Below are positions 52,137-60,583 of a stretch of DNA of 64,000 nucleotides, piece by piece. The stretch is taken from contig NZ_CP045072.1 of assembly GCF_009301415.1 (NCBI RefSeq), positions 28,501 to 92,500 on the forward strand, read 5' to 3'. Below the pieces are notes generated by a model, which saw only the letters and a list, made by a program, of their open reading frames with translations, had not been told where the DNA came from and did not search any database. A program made the position numbers and the translations under genes. Position 1 is the first letter of the stretch; each line of letters begins with the position of its first letter. The stretch is from Paracoccus kondratievae. GTDB taxonomy: Bacteria; Pseudomonadota; Alphaproteobacteria; Rhodobacterales; Rhodobacteraceae.

Positions 52137-53417
52137 ATGAAACTGAAGCTTGCAACTGTCGCGCTGGGGGCCCTTATGGCGGCGGCGCCGGCCATGGCCG
52201 ATCTGGTGGTGCCGAACCTCAGCTATCGGACCGGACCTTATGGTGCGAACGGCACGCAATATGCCGATGGGTTCAACGACTATTTTACCCTGCTGAACGA
52301 GCGTGACGGCGGCATCGGCGGCGAAAAGGTCCAGACCCCCGAATGCGAGACCGCCTATAACACCGAAGAAGGCGTCGAATGTTACGAGGCGACCAAAGGT
52401 TCTGGTGCGCTGGTCTATAACCCGCTGTCGACTGGTATCACCTATCAGCTGATCCCCAAGGTCTCGGCGGACAAGATTCCGCTTTACACCCCGGGTTACG
52501 GCCGGACCTCGGCCAAGAACGGCAAGGTGTTCGAATGGGTCTTTAACGCTCCTGCGAACTATTGGGACGGGGCGAGCGTGGCGGTGAAATACCTGCTAGA
52601 CCAGAACGGCGGCAGCCTGGAAGGCAAAAAGATCGCGCTGATCTATCACAACTCGGCCTATGGCAAAGAGCCGATCCGCACCCTGCAAGAACTATCCAGG
52701 AAACATGGCTTCAGCCTGACCGAGCTGCCTGTCGACCCGCCCGGGCAGGAACAGAAAAGCCAGTGGTTGCAGATCCGCCGTGACAAGCCCGATTACGTGC
52801 TGATGTGGGGTTGGGGCGTGATGAACCAGACTGCCATTCAGGAGGCTGCCAACATCCGCTTCCCGATGGAGAACTTTATCGGGATCTGGTGGTCGGGCTC
52901 TGAGGTGGACGTCAAGCCGGTGGGCGCAAGCGCCAACGGCTACAAGGCGCTGACCTTCCACGGTGTCGGCACCGGCTACCCGATCTATGAGGACATGAAG
53001 AAGTTCGTCATCGAACCGGGTAAGGCTTCGCAAGGCGGGCAATTCGTCGGTTCGGTGCTTTATTCGCGTGGCATGTATGCCGCCGTCGTCATCGCCGAGG
53101 CGATCCGCAAGGCGCAAGAGCTGTCGGGCACATCGAATATCACCGCAGCTCAGCTGCGTGATGGTTTCGAGGCGCTGGAGATCACGCCCGAGCGGCTGTC
53201 CGAACTGGGCCTGCCCGACTTTGGCCCCGAGATCCGCATGACCTGCGACAACCATGGCGGCAGCGGGATGGCGCGGCTGCAGCAATGGGACGCCTCGGCA
53301 GGCAAGTGGACGCTGATTTCGGACTTTACCCAGCCCGATCAGGAGGTTCTGGACCCGCTGATCCTTGAGGATAGCGAGGCCTATGCCAAGGAAGCCGGTA
53401 TTTCGCCGCGCTGCTGA
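52137..53417 (+). CDS. Branched-chain-type ABC substrate-binding protein
   Basis: This 426-residue exported protein (signal peptide to about residue 21, APAMA) has the type I periplasmic-binding fold of the LivJ family: YRTGPYGANGTQYADGFNDY, GEKVQTPECETAYN, IALIYHNSAYGKEPI and FMENFIGIWWSG-like segments. Its ligand is unknown; the adjacent acyl-CoA ligases suggest a carboxylic acid, possibly aromatic. GGGGAGGAG lies upstream of the ATG. A strong hairpin follows. Confidence 0.88.
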   Translation: MKLKLATVALGALMAAAPAMADLVVPNLSYRTGPYGANGTQYADGFNDYFTLLNERDGGIGGEKVQTPECETAYNTEEGVECYEATKGSGALVYNPLSTGITYQLIPKVSADKIPLYTPGYGRTSAKNGKVFEWVFNAPANYWDGASVAVKYLLDQNGGSLEGKKIALIYHNSAYGKEPIRTLQELSRKHGFSLTELPVDPPGQEQKSQWLQIRRDKPDYVLMWGWGVMNQTAIQEAANIRFPMENFIGIWWSGSEVDVKPVGASANGYKALTFHGVGTGYPIYEDMKKFVIEPGKASQGGQFVGSVLYSRGMYAAVVIAEAIRKAQELSGTSNITAAQLRDGFEALEITPERLSELGLPDFGPEIRMTCDNHGGSGMARLQQWDASAGKWTLISDFTQPDQEVLDPLILEDSEAYAKEAGISPRC

Positions 53418-53423
53418 CCTATT

Positions 53424-53447
53424 GCCCCGGCGGTCCGCCGCCGGGGC
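53424..53447 (+). other. Hairpin between the binding-protein and livF-like genes
   Basis: GCCCCGGCGG-tccg-CCGCCGGGGC forms a 10-bp perfect stem with a 4-base loop 7 bases after the binding-protein stop. Such stems often protect the upstream mRNA, letting the binding protein be made in excess over the rest of the transporter. Confidence 0.65.
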
Positions 53448-53474
53448 CACTCACCCGCCTTGAGGGAGAACCCC

Positions 53475-54299
53475 ATGTTCGACGCCGCACCTGACCGCGA
53501 AACCCTGCTGGAGGTCAACAATATCGAGGTGATCTACAATCACGTCATTCTGGTGCTCAAGGGCGTCAGCCTGTCGGTGCCCAAGGGCGGCATCACTGCG
53601 CTTTTGGGCGGCAATGGCGCGGGCAAGACGACGACGCTGAAGGCGATCTCGAACCTTCTGCATTCGGAACGGGGCGAGGTCACCAAAGGCACGATCAGCT
53701 ACCGCGGCGAGCGGGTACAGGAGCTTGATCCCGCCGCACTGGTCAAGAAGGGCGTGATTCAGGTGATGGAGGGCCGCCATTGCTTTGAGCACCTGACGAT
53801 CGAAGAAAACCTGCTCACCGGCGCCTATACCCGCACCGATGGCCGGGCCGAGATCGCCCGTGATCTTGAGATGGTCTATTCCTATTTCCCACGTCTCAAA
53901 GAGCGTCGCAAAAGCCAGGCCGGCTATACGTCCGGGGGCGAGCAGCAGATGTGCGCCATGGGCCGCGCGCTTATGTCACGACCCGAGACGATCTTGCTTG
54001 ATGAACCCTCGATGGGTCTTGCGCCGCAGCTGGTCGAGCAGATCTTTGAGATCGTCAAGGCCGTGAACGAAGGGGAGGGCGTGACCTTCCTGCTGGCCGA
54101 GCAAAACACCAATGTCGCGCTGCGCTATGCCCATTACGGCTATATCCTTGAAAGCGGCCGCGTGGTGATGGACGGGCCGGCGGATGCGCTGCGCGAGAAC
54201 CCCGACGTCAAGGAATTCTATCTCGGCATGTCCGATCAGGGCCGCAAGAGCTTTCGCGACGTGCGATCCTATCGCCGGCGCAAACGCTGGCTGGCCTGA
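53475..54299 (+). CDS. Branched-chain-type ABC ATP-binding protein, LivF-like
   Basis: This 274-residue ATPase has Walker A GGNGAGKTT, signature TSGGEQQMCAMGRAL, Walker B TILLDEPSMGLAP and LLAEQNTNVALRYAH, all typical of LivF. It forms the ATPase pair with the LivG-like protein. The start at 53475 follows AGGGAG; the in-frame TTG at 53460 is rejected. A CoA-ligase gene follows after 18 bases. Confidence 0.9.
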   Translation: MFDAAPDRETLLEVNNIEVIYNHVILVLKGVSLSVPKGGITALLGGNGAGKTTTLKAISNLLHSERGEVTKGTISYRGERVQELDPAALVKKGVIQVMEGRHCFEHLTIEENLLTGAYTRTDGRAEIARDLEMVYSYFPRLKERRKSQAGYTSGGEQQMCAMGRALMSRPETILLDEPSMGLAPQLVEQIFEIVKAVNEGEGVTFLLAEQNTNVALRYAHYGYILESGRVVMDGPADALRENPDVKEFYLGMSDQGRKSFRDVRSYRRRKRWLA

Positions 54300-54317
54300 G
54301 CGCAGAAAGGCATCCCC

Positions 54318-55535
54318 ATGACATTCTATGATGAACTGGAAACCCGCAGCGCCGAGGCGCGGGCATCCTGGCTGGCGGCTGAACTGCCCGCTGCGTTGAT
54401 GCGCGCCCGGCAAGCTCCGGCGCTGGCCGAGATCCTTGCCGATGTCGGGCCCGGCCAGATCACCAGCCGCGAGGCGCTGGCCAGCCTGCCTGTGATCCGT
54501 AAATCCGCCCTTTCCGAGGCGCAGCAAAAGACGCCACCGTTTGGCGGCTTCACCACCCGTCCGGCCCATGACTTTGAGAATATCTTCCAAAGTCCCGGCC
54601 CGATCTACGAACCAGGCCGCCGCGATGGCGACTGGTGGCGGCTGGGTCGCTTTCTGCATGCGGCGGGCGTTGGTCCGGGCGATATCCTGCACAATTGCTT
54701 TGGCTATCATCTGACACCGGCGGGAATGATGTTTGAAAGCGCTGCGCGCGCGGTCGGGGCCGCGACCCTGCCTGCCGGCACCGGTCAGACCGAACTGCAG
54801 ATCCGCGCCGCTGTCGATATCGGCACCACGGTTTACGCCGGGACGCCCGACTATCTTAAGGTGATGCTGGACAAGGCCGATCAGATGGGTGAGCGCCTGC
54901 GCTTTACCAGGGCCGTTGTCTCGGGTGGGGCGCTGTTTCCAAGTCTGCGCCAGGCTTACGCTGATCGCGGCATCGCTACGGCGCAATGCTATGCCACCGC
55001 CGATCTGGGGCTGATCGCCTATGAATCCCCGGCGATGGAGGGGCTGATCGTCGATGAACGCGTGATCGTCGAAATCGTCCGTCCCGGCACCGGTGATCCC
55101 GTGCCAGAGGGCGAGGTGGGCGAGGTCGTCGTGACTACGCTCAACCCCGATTATCCGCTGGTGCGCTTTGCGACGGGCGATCTCTCGGCGGTTCTGCCGG
55201 GGGAAAGCCCCTGCGGCCGCACCAATATGCGTATCAAGGGCTGGATGGGCCGGGCCGACCAGACGACCAAGATCAAGGGCATGTTTGTCCGCCCCGAACA
55301 GGTCGCGGCACTGGTCGCCCGCCATCCCGAAATCTCGCGCGCCCGCGTGGTCGCAGACCGTAGCGGGGATATGGATGTCATGACCGTTCTGCTGGAAACC
55401 CCGGCCGAAGACGCCGCGCAATACGAGGGCACTGTGCTCGACACGCTGAAGCTTCGCGGTCGGGTCGAGCTGGTGGCACCGGGTTCGCTGCCAAACGACG
55501 GCAAGGTGATCGAGGATCGCCGCAGCTACGACTAA
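54318..55535 (+). CDS. Phenylacetate-CoA ligase-like (PaaK family) adenylate-forming enzyme
   Basis: This 405-residue enzyme resembles PaaK-type ligases, which join aromatic acids to CoA. Visible blocks are LPVIRKSALSEAQQ, FGYHLTPAGMMFESA, AGTPDYLKVMLDKAD, CYATADLGLIAYES, PLVRFATGDLSAVL and IKGMFVRPEQV. The canonical AMP motif YTSGT of most such enzymes is weakly kept: the segment reads NIFQSPGPIYEPGRR, so activity may differ. It ends the operon with the ABC transporter, supporting uptake and activation of an aromatic or related acid. A hairpin lies downstream. Confidence 0.85.
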   Translation: MTFYDELETRSAEARASWLAAELPAALMRARQAPALAEILADVGPGQITSREALASLPVIRKSALSEAQQKTPPFGGFTTRPAHDFENIFQSPGPIYEPGRRDGDWWRLGRFLHAAGVGPGDILHNCFGYHLTPAGMMFESAARAVGAATLPAGTGQTELQIRAAVDIGTTVYAGTPDYLKVMLDKADQMGERLRFTRAVVSGGALFPSLRQAYADRGIATAQCYATADLGLIAYESPAMEGLIVDERVIVEIVRPGTGDPVPEGEVGEVVVTTLNPDYPLVRFATGDLSAVLPGESPCGRTNMRIKGWMGRADQTTKIKGMFVRPEQVAALVARHPEISRARVVADRSGDMDVMTVLLETPAEDAAQYEGTVLDTLKLRGRVELVAPGSLPNDGKVIEDRRSYD

Positions 55536-55590
55536 GGCACAGCCCCCAGCGGGCTGCGGCTCTGGAAGCCGGGCTGCCATGGTGCTATCG

Positions 55591-55615
55591 GGATCGCGCA
55601 TTCCGCGCGCGATCC
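55591..55615. other. Hairpin downstream of the PaaK-like gene
   Basis: GGATCGCGC at 55591-55599 pairs with GCGCGATCC at 55607-55615, a 9-bp perfect stem with a 7-base loop. It follows the ligase gene by 56 bases and has no T run; it may be the end of the uptake operon. Confidence 0.5.
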
Positions 55616-55643
55616 GCTTGACCCTCCGGTAAAAGGAGCATCC

Positions 55644-56087
55644 ATGCAGTTTCCGCTACTCACTGCCATCTTTGTCACGCTGGCCGGGGTCTGCATTGCC
55701 GTGCAGGCCCCGATCAATGCCGCCCTTGGGCGTGGGGTACAAAGCCCGCTTGCTGCCGCGGCGATCTCCTTTGGTATCGGCTTTGTCCTGCTGACGCTCG
55801 GAACCCTCGCCATGGGACAGGGCCGCGCCTTCCTGCGCGCAGTCTCCGCAGATTGGTGGATGTGGACAGGCGGCGTGCTTGGTGCCTTTTACGTCTGGAC
55901 CATGGTCTGGAGCCTGCCGCGCCTCGGCACGCTTACCGCGCTTTGCGCCCTGGCGCTTGGCCAGATCATCGCGGCCATCCTGCTTGACCGGATCGGGGCC
56001 TTTGGCCTGCCGGTGCGCGACCTGTCTATCCCACGCCTTCTTGCGGCCCTGATGGTCGGCGGCGGGCTCATTCTCTCGCGCTTCTGA
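55644..56087 (+). CDS. YdcZ/DUF606-family small multidrug/metabolite transporter-like protein
   Basis: This 147-residue protein has four or five hydrophobic segments and the DUF606 (YdcZ) pattern: AVQAPINAALGRGVQSPLAAAAISF at the N-terminus and GALGAFYVW-like, LGQIIAAILLDRIGAFGL in the second half. The family is related to drug/metabolite transporters, but its substrate is unknown. AAAAGGAG precedes the ATG. A copy of the intergenic repeat and a hairpin follow. Confidence 0.82.
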   Translation: MQFPLLTAIFVTLAGVCIAVQAPINAALGRGVQSPLAAAAISFGIGFVLLTLGTLAMGQGRAFLRAVSADWWMWTGGVLGAFYVWTMVWSLPRLGTLTALCALALGQIIAAILLDRIGAFGLPVRDLSIPRLLAALMVGGGLILSRF

Positions 56088-56089
56088 TT

Positions 56090-56116
56090 TTCTTTCGTGT
56101 TCAAATATCCACGGGG
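56090..56116 (-). repeat. Intergenic repeat (copy 2)
   Basis: Read on the minus strand the sequence is CCCCGTGGATATTTGAACAC followed by GAAAGAA. It shares GGATATTTG and CACGAAAGAA with copy 1 at 50899-50924, with two differing bases between. It sits just after the YdcZ-like gene. Confidence 0.65.
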
Positions 56117-56137
56117 TGTGGGGCAGTCAGCCCCACA
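56117..56137. other. Hairpin beside intergenic repeat copy 2
   Basis: TGTGGGGC at 56117-56124 pairs perfectly with GCCCCACA at 56130-56137 around a 5-base loop. It adjoins the repeat and may terminate transcription from either side. Confidence 0.5.
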
Positions 56138-56161
56138 TGACAGGGTTTCCCGCGCATACGG

Positions 56162-56193
56162 AAAACGCCCGTGGCGCAGGGCCGACGGGCGTT
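56162..56193 (-). terminator. Terminator after rpmJ
   Basis: On the minus strand AACGCCCGT (56193-56185) pairs with ACGGGCGTT (56172-56164), a 9-bp perfect stem with a 12-base loop followed by TT. It lies 26 bases after the rpmJ stop. Confidence 0.8.
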
Positions 56194-56218
56194 CACGAAT
56201 CGGATGATTCGCCGGTTC

Positions 56219-56344
56219 TCAGCCCTGACGGGCTTTGAAGCGCGGGTTGGTCTTGTTGATGATATAGATACGGCCCTTGCGGCGCACGATCTGGCAATCA
56301 CGGTGACGGCTCTTCAGCGAGCGGAGCGAATTGCGAACCTTCAT
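56219..56344 (-). CDS. rpmJ: 50S ribosomal protein L36
   Basis: L36 is a small component of the large ribosomal subunit. The 41-residue protein begins [20 protein letters not shown] and ends [12 protein letters not shown], the alphaproteobacterial form that has lost the zinc-binding cysteines (one Cys remains). It is a single-gene unit with a terminator immediately downstream. Highly basic composition and exact family length make the call secure. Confidence 0.96.
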   Translation of the reverse strand: MKVRNSLRSLKSRHRDCQIVRRKGRIYIINKTNPRFKARQG

Positions 56345-56390
56345 CGGTCTTCTCCTATCGCGGCGCATCGCTAGGTCGCGCCTTGGAAAC

Positions 56391-56418
56391 GAAATACCCC
56401 CGGTTAAGCCCCGGGGGC
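56391..56418 (-). terminator. Terminator after tRNA-Val
   Basis: On the minus strand CCCCCGG (56417-56411) pairs with CCGGGGG (56403-56397) around a short loop, followed by TATTTC. It lies 12 bases after the tRNA 3' end. Confidence 0.8.
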
Positions 56419-56428
56419 GTGAATTGAA

Positions 56429-56503
56429 TGGTGGGCGGTACTGGGATCGAACCAGTGGCCACTACGATGTCAACGTAGTGCTCTACCGCTGAGCTAACCG
56501 CCC
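56429..56503 (-). tRNA. tRNA-Val (anticodon GAC)
   Basis: The minus strand reads GGGCGGTTAGCTCAGCGGTA, then GAGCACTACG, an anticodon loop TTGACAT with anticodon GAC, CGTAGTGG, and the T-loop GGTTCGATCC, ending ACCGCCC-A-CCA. The acceptor stem GGGCGGT/ACCGCCC is perfect, and the CCA is encoded. All four arms form. It decodes GUC and GUU valine codons. Confidence 0.95.
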
Positions 56504-56687
56504 CCCGAACAGGTGATTCTTTCAGCTTTCGCTGTCATATCGCCTTGGTCCGCGTGTCTATAGCTACCTCGCGTGCGGCTTTCAAGCCCTCAATCGACAG
56601 CTATTGGCGCTTCTCATTCATGGTTTATAAACATTTCTGTCTGTCACCCAGAACTGGCGCCGGACGCGCCGCCGGGAAACGCCAGAA

Positions 56688-57551
56688 ATGAAAAGTGCTG
56701 AGCCGACCTTCGATCTGATGCTGCCGCAGCGGTGGCTGGGTGGGGTGATCTTTGCCTCGCCGCATTCGGGCCGGGCCTATCCTGACTGGTTTCTGGCCGA
56801 ATCACGGCTGGACCCGCAGCAGTTGCGCTCGTCCGAGGATGCTTTCGTCGATCGCCTGATCGCGCCTGCGCTTGACCATGGTGCGGTGGTACTGACGGCA
56901 CGGGTGCCGCGCTGCGTTGTCGATCTGAACCGTGGCCCCGAGGAAATCGACCCGCTCGTCGTTTCGGGCGGGGCGCCCGGGATGATGAACCCGCGGATCA
57001 TGGCCGGGCTGGGGGTGATTCCCCGTGTCGTCTCGCAAGGAAGGGCGATTCACGACCGCCCGATTCCCCGCGAAGAGGCCGATCAGCGAATCGCCCGGTT
57101 GTGGCGTCCCTATCATCAGGCGCTTTCTGCCCTGATCCAGGAGGCGGTGTCGCGCTTTGGCGGTGCTGTTCTGATCGACATGCATTCGATGCCGCGCGAT
57201 GCGCTGACGCATCTGCCTCGTCCGCGTCCCGACATGGTGCTGGGTGATCGTAACGGTGTTTCGGCTGCGCCCCGCATCAGCGCCGGGGTGGCCGAGGCGG
57301 TGGCGGCCGAAGGTTTCCGCCTGCGGCGCAATTCTCCCTTTTCGGGGGCCTATATCACCCAGACCTATGGCCGCCCGCGCGAGAATGTGCATGTGGTGCA
57401 GCTAGAGCTTGACCGCTCGCTGTACATGGATGAACACCGGATTGAGCCGCGCGCCGATTTCGACCAGTTTCGGGCTCGCTTTGCCCGCGTCATCGCGCGG
57501 CTGGCGCGTCTGCGCCCTGATGAATGCGATTCGGCCTTTGCGGCTGAATGA
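56688..57551 (+). CDS. N-formylglutamate amidohydrolase family protein
   Basis: This 287-residue protein belongs to the N-formylglutamate amidohydrolase (HutG-type) family, which splits formyl groups from formylglutamate. Features are VIFASPHSGRAYP, EDAFVDRLIAPAL, DLNRGPEEIDP, LIDMHSMPRD and NSPFSGAYITQTYGRP. No other histidine-degradation gene lies beside it, so a role in hut metabolism is not shown here. The start ATG has GGGAAA upstream. Confidence 0.88.
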   Translation: MKSAEPTFDLMLPQRWLGGVIFASPHSGRAYPDWFLAESRLDPQQLRSSEDAFVDRLIAPALDHGAVVLTARVPRCVVDLNRGPEEIDPLVVSGGAPGMMNPRIMAGLGVIPRVVSQGRAIHDRPIPREEADQRIARLWRPYHQALSALIQEAVSRFGGAVLIDMHSMPRDALTHLPRPRPDMVLGDRNGVSAAPRISAGVAEAVAAEGFRLRRNSPFSGAYITQTYGRPRENVHVVQLELDRSLYMDEHRIEPRADFDQFRARFARVIARLARLRPDECDSAFAAE

Positions 57552-57569
57552 TAACGAAAGGACCTCCTC

Positions 57570-58457
57570 ATGCCGCCTGAAATCGCCGAACTGATCAGCC
57601 GGAACCTCGCCCTGATCATTCTGGCTGTGGTGATCCTCTTTGCGGTCCGCAGCGCTGTCCGAATCGTTCCGCAATCTGAAAAATACGTGGTCGAACGCTT
57701 TGGCCGGCTGCATTCGGTGCTGGGGCCGGGGATCAACTTCATTGTGCCCTTCCTTGATCGGGTCGCGCACCGGATCTCGATCCTCGAACGTCAGCTTCCG
57801 ACTGCGCGTCAGGATGCGATCACCGCTGACAACGTGCTGGTGCAGGTCGAGACGAGCGTCTTTTACCGCATCATCGAGCCGGAAAAGGCCGTCTATCGCA
57901 TCCGCGACGTGGACGCGGCGATCAGCACCACTGTTGCGGGGATCGTGCGCTCGGAAATCGGCACGATGGAACTGGATCAGGTCCAGTCGAACCGCGCCCA
58001 GCTGATCGAGCGGATCCGCGAGGCGCTGGCCAATATCGTCGATGACTGGGGCATCGAGGTGACGCGGGCCGAGATCCTGGACGTCAATCTGGACGAGGCG
58101 ACGCGGGCCGCGATGCTGCAACAGCTTAATGCCGAGCGCGCCCGCCGCGCTCAGGTCACCGAGGCCGAAGGCCGCCGCCGCGCGGTCGAGCTGGCCGCCG
58201 ATGGCGAGCTTTACGCTGCCGAGCAGCAGGCCAAGGCCAAGCGCATGCTTGCCGATGCCGATGCCTATGCCACCGCCGCCATCGCCACTGCGATCCGCGA
58301 AGGCGGGCTTGAAGCCGCGCAATATCAGGTCGCGATGCGTCAGGTCGATGTCCTGGCCGAGGTCGGCAAGGGGCAGGGCCGTCAGACCGTGATCGTGCCG
58401 GCCTCGGCGGTCGAGGCGCTTGGCGACGCGTTCCGCATGTTCCGCGGCGCGAAATAA
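57570..58457 (+). CDS. SPFH/stomatin-like membrane protein (QmcA-like)
   Basis: This 295-residue protein has an N-terminal membrane segment (about residues 9-27) and an SPFH/band-7 domain (VPQSEKYVVERFGRLHSVLGPGINFIVPF to about residue 190), then a helical region rich in Ala and Glu that likely oligomerises (ERARRAQVTEAEGRRRAVE). Such proteins form membrane scaffolds. The NfeD-like gene follows 11 bases downstream, the usual pairing. Function remains general: membrane-protein quality control or domain organisation. Confidence 0.9.
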   Translation: MPPEIAELISRNLALIILAVVILFAVRSAVRIVPQSEKYVVERFGRLHSVLGPGINFIVPFLDRVAHRISILERQLPTARQDAITADNVLVQVETSVFYRIIEPEKAVYRIRDVDAAISTTVAGIVRSEIGTMELDQVQSNRAQLIERIREALANIVDDWGIEVTRAEILDVNLDEATRAAMLQQLNAERARRAQVTEAEGRRRAVELAADGELYAAEQQAKAKRMLADADAYATAAIATAIREGGLEAAQYQVAMRQVDVLAEVGKGQGRQTVIVPASAVEALGDAFRMFRGAK

Positions 58458-58468
58458 GGGGACAGCCG

Positions 58469-58741
58469 ATGGTTTGGTCGAACGGTTGGTTGTGGATCAT
58501 CGTCGCGCTGGTTTTCGCGGCGCTTGAGCTGGCATTGCCGGGCTGGTTCTTTCTGGGGCTTGCCGCCGCGGTTCTGCTGATGGGTCTGGCCCTGCTTTCC
58601 GGTCTCTGGGGCGGCGGGCTGCCACTGGCGCTTGTCGTCACGGCGATCCTGACAGGGGTGATCTGGTTGGTGCTGCGGCGCATTTTCGGCACCAGCCGAA
58701 GCGAGGTGCGGATCTGGACCCGCGACATCAACGACAACTAG
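58469..58741 (+). CDS. NfeD-like membrane protein
   Basis: This 90-residue protein has two or three hydrophobic segments (about residues 5-22, 25-42 and 48-68) and matches the short NfeD-type partners of stomatin-like proteins, such as YbbK/QmcA neighbours. The C-terminal beta domain of full NfeD is missing. It starts 11 bases after the SPFH gene and is probably translated with it. Confidence 0.82.
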   Translation: MVWSNGWLWIIVALVFAALELALPGWFFLGLAAAVLLMGLALLSGLWGGGLPLALVVTAILTGVIWLVLRRIFGTSRSEVRIWTRDINDN

Positions 58742-58761
58742 ATTTCGTCGGTGCCAAGCTG

Positions 58762-59157
58762 GTGCTTACCCATGGTGGGCACCTGCTGACATGTCTGCGC
58801 GATGATTACGACTGGATCCCGTTTCCGGCGCATTGGGATCTGCCCGGTGGCGGGGCCGAGCCGGGCGAATCGCCCATCGAATGCGCCCTGCGCGAATTGC
58901 ATGAGGAATTCGGGCTGCGGATCGACCCCGGGCGGCTGACGGCGCGGGTTTTCGATTCGTCCGCGTCTGTGGGCCGGGATTCGTGGCTGTTTCACGGCTT
59001 GATCAGCAAGGATGAGATCGCGGCGATCCGTTTCGGCGATGAGGGGCAAGAGTGGCGGATGATGCCGGTTGCCGAATTCGTCGCCCATCCGCGCGCGGTG
59101 CCGCATTTCCGGGATCGGGTACGGCTTGTTCTTGCCGGGACGGGATGCGGGATTTGA
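58762..59157 (+). CDS. Nudix hydrolase
   Basis: This protein of about 131 residues carries a perfect Nudix box, GGAEPGESPIECALRELHEE followed by FG, which fits Gx5Ex7REUxEExGU. Substrates of this family are nucleoside diphosphate derivatives; the target here is unknown. The GTG at 58762 is the first start in frame, but the reading frame is open upstream to about 58741 with residues that look natural (DFVGAKLVLTHGG), so the true start may be an unusual codon or lie in the NfeD-like stop region. Confidence 0.82.
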   Translation: MLTHGGHLLTCLRDDYDWIPFPAHWDLPGGGAEPGESPIECALRELHEEFGLRIDPGRLTARVFDSSASVGRDSWLFHGLISKDEIAAIRFGDEGQEWRMMPVAEFVAHPRAVPHFRDRVRLVLAGTGCGI

Positions 59158-59208
59158 AAATCGTCGGCCTGGGTGCATGATCGCCGCATCGACAGCAAGG
59201 AGGCACGC

Positions 59209-59838
59209 ATGTCCCGGATGCAGCTTTACCGCCGCAACGGCTGGGGATCGGCGCTGATCGAGGCGCAGCTTGCCCATTACGGGCTTGAGGCTGAAAGCAT
59301 CGAGATCGCAGACCTGTTTCTGGACGCCACCGCCCGGCGAGAACTGATGCGGATCAGCCCCGCAGGGCAGATTCCGGTGCTGATCCTGCCTGATGGCCGG
59401 GTGATGTCGGAAAGCGCGGCGATCACTCTCTATCTCGCCGAGATGACCGGACGCGACGATCTGGTACCCGAGCCGACCGCAACCGAGCGGCCCCGTTTCC
59501 TGCGCTGGCTGATCTTTCTGGTGGCGCAGGTCTATCCCTGTTTTACCTTTGGCGATGATCCGTCCCGCTTTCTAAGCGACCCCACCGCGCAAAAAGAGCT
59601 GGGCGAGGCGACCAGCGAGCGGTTGAAAGAGCTGTGGACTGCCGTTGAGGGCGCGGTCAGAAGACCTCATTTCCTTGGCGAGCGGTTCTCGGCTCTGGAT
59701 ATCTATCTGGCGGTGATGACAAACTGGAAACCCGGTCCCGAGTGGTTTCAGCAGCATACGCCCAAAATCTGGTCGATCGCGCGTGCAACTGCGGCGCGCG
59801 AGGATCTTGCCCCGGTCTTTCAGCGCAATTTCGGCTGA
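59209..59838 (+). CDS. Glutathione S-transferase family protein
   Basis: This 209-residue protein has an N-terminal thioredoxin-like domain (MQLYRRNGWGSALIEAQLAHYG, with SPAGQIPVLILPDGRVMSESAAITLYLAE, the conserved cis-proline and SxAI motif) and a C-terminal helical domain (LGERFSALDIYLAVMTNW). Substrate is unknown. The ATG at 59209 has AAGGAGG upstream; earlier in-frame starts are rejected. It converges on pyrF with no gap. Confidence 0.9.
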   Translation: MSRMQLYRRNGWGSALIEAQLAHYGLEAESIEIADLFLDATARRELMRISPAGQIPVLILPDGRVMSESAAITLYLAEMTGRDDLVPEPTATERPRFLRWLIFLVAQVYPCFTFGDDPSRFLSDPTAQKELGEATSERLKELWTAVEGAVRRPHFLGERFSALDIYLAVMTNWKPGPEWFQQHTPKIWSIARATAAREDLAPVFQRNFG

Positions 59839-60531
59839 TCAGATCCCGGCCAGTTCGGCCTGAATGGCCTGTGCTGCGGTGCGCGGGTCTTCGGCCTGCC
59901 AGATCGGCCGGCCGACGACGATGTGATCGGCGCCGCTGGCGATGGCGGTGGCAGGGGTCTCGATCCGCTTCTGGTCACCGGCTGCGCTGCCTGCCGGGCG
60001 CACCCCGGGGGTGACGATCAGCCGGCCCCGTGCTTCGGGCAGGGCGCGGATCAGTGCCGCCTCGCGCGGGCTGGCGATGACGCCGTCGGCCCCGGCCTCA
60101 AAGGCTCGGGCGGCGCGGGTGGTCACGATTTCGGCCAGATCGCCGGGCACGATCAGTCCGGCGTCAAGGTCGGCCCGGTCAAGCGAGGTCAGGATCGTCA
60201 CGGCAAGGATCCTCAGCCCCGAACTGCCCGCGCCCTGCTTGGCCGCGCGCACCACATGCGGGTCGCCGTGAACGGTCAGGAAATCCAGATCGTATTGGGC
60301 AATGCCCCTGACCGCTGCCTCGACCGTGGCGCCGATGTCAAAGAACTTCATGTCAAGGAAGATGCGCTTGCCATGTTCCTGCTTCAGCTCATTGGCAAGG
60401 GCAAGTCCGCCCCCGGTCAGCATGCCAAGGCCGATCTTGTAAAAGCTGGCGGCGTCGCCGATCTTCTGGGCCAGTTCCAGCCCGGCAAGCGCATTCGGCA
60501 CGTCCAGCGCCACGATCAGACGGTCGTCCAT
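59839..60531 (-). CDS. pyrF: Orotidine 5'-phosphate decarboxylase
   Basis: PyrF makes UMP in the last step of pyrimidine synthesis. The 230-residue TIM barrel has LIVALDVPNALAGLE, the catalytic LDMKFFDIGATVEAAVRG (Asp-Lys-Asp set), TVHGDPHVV, TILTSLDRADL and the late IVTPGVRPAGSAAGDQKR with VVGRPIWQAEDP. AGGGGA lies upstream of the ATG at 60531. A very long frame continues upstream across clpB on this strand but is not coding. It is divergent from clpB. Confidence 0.95.
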   Translation of the reverse strand: MDDRLIVALDVPNALAGLELAQKIGDAASFYKIGLGMLTGGGLALANELKQEHGKRIFLDMKFFDIGATVEAAVRGIAQYDLDFLTVHGDPHVVRAAKQGAGSSGLRILAVTILTSLDRADLDAGLIVPGDLAEIVTTRAARAFEAGADGVIASPREAALIRALPEARGRLIVTPGVRPAGSAAGDQKRIETPATAIASGADHIVVGRPIWQAEDPRTAAQAIQAELAGI

Positions 60532-60583
60532 GGATCCCCTCAGCCTGCGACAAACGACCCGCTTATAGGCCCATGCCTGCCGA

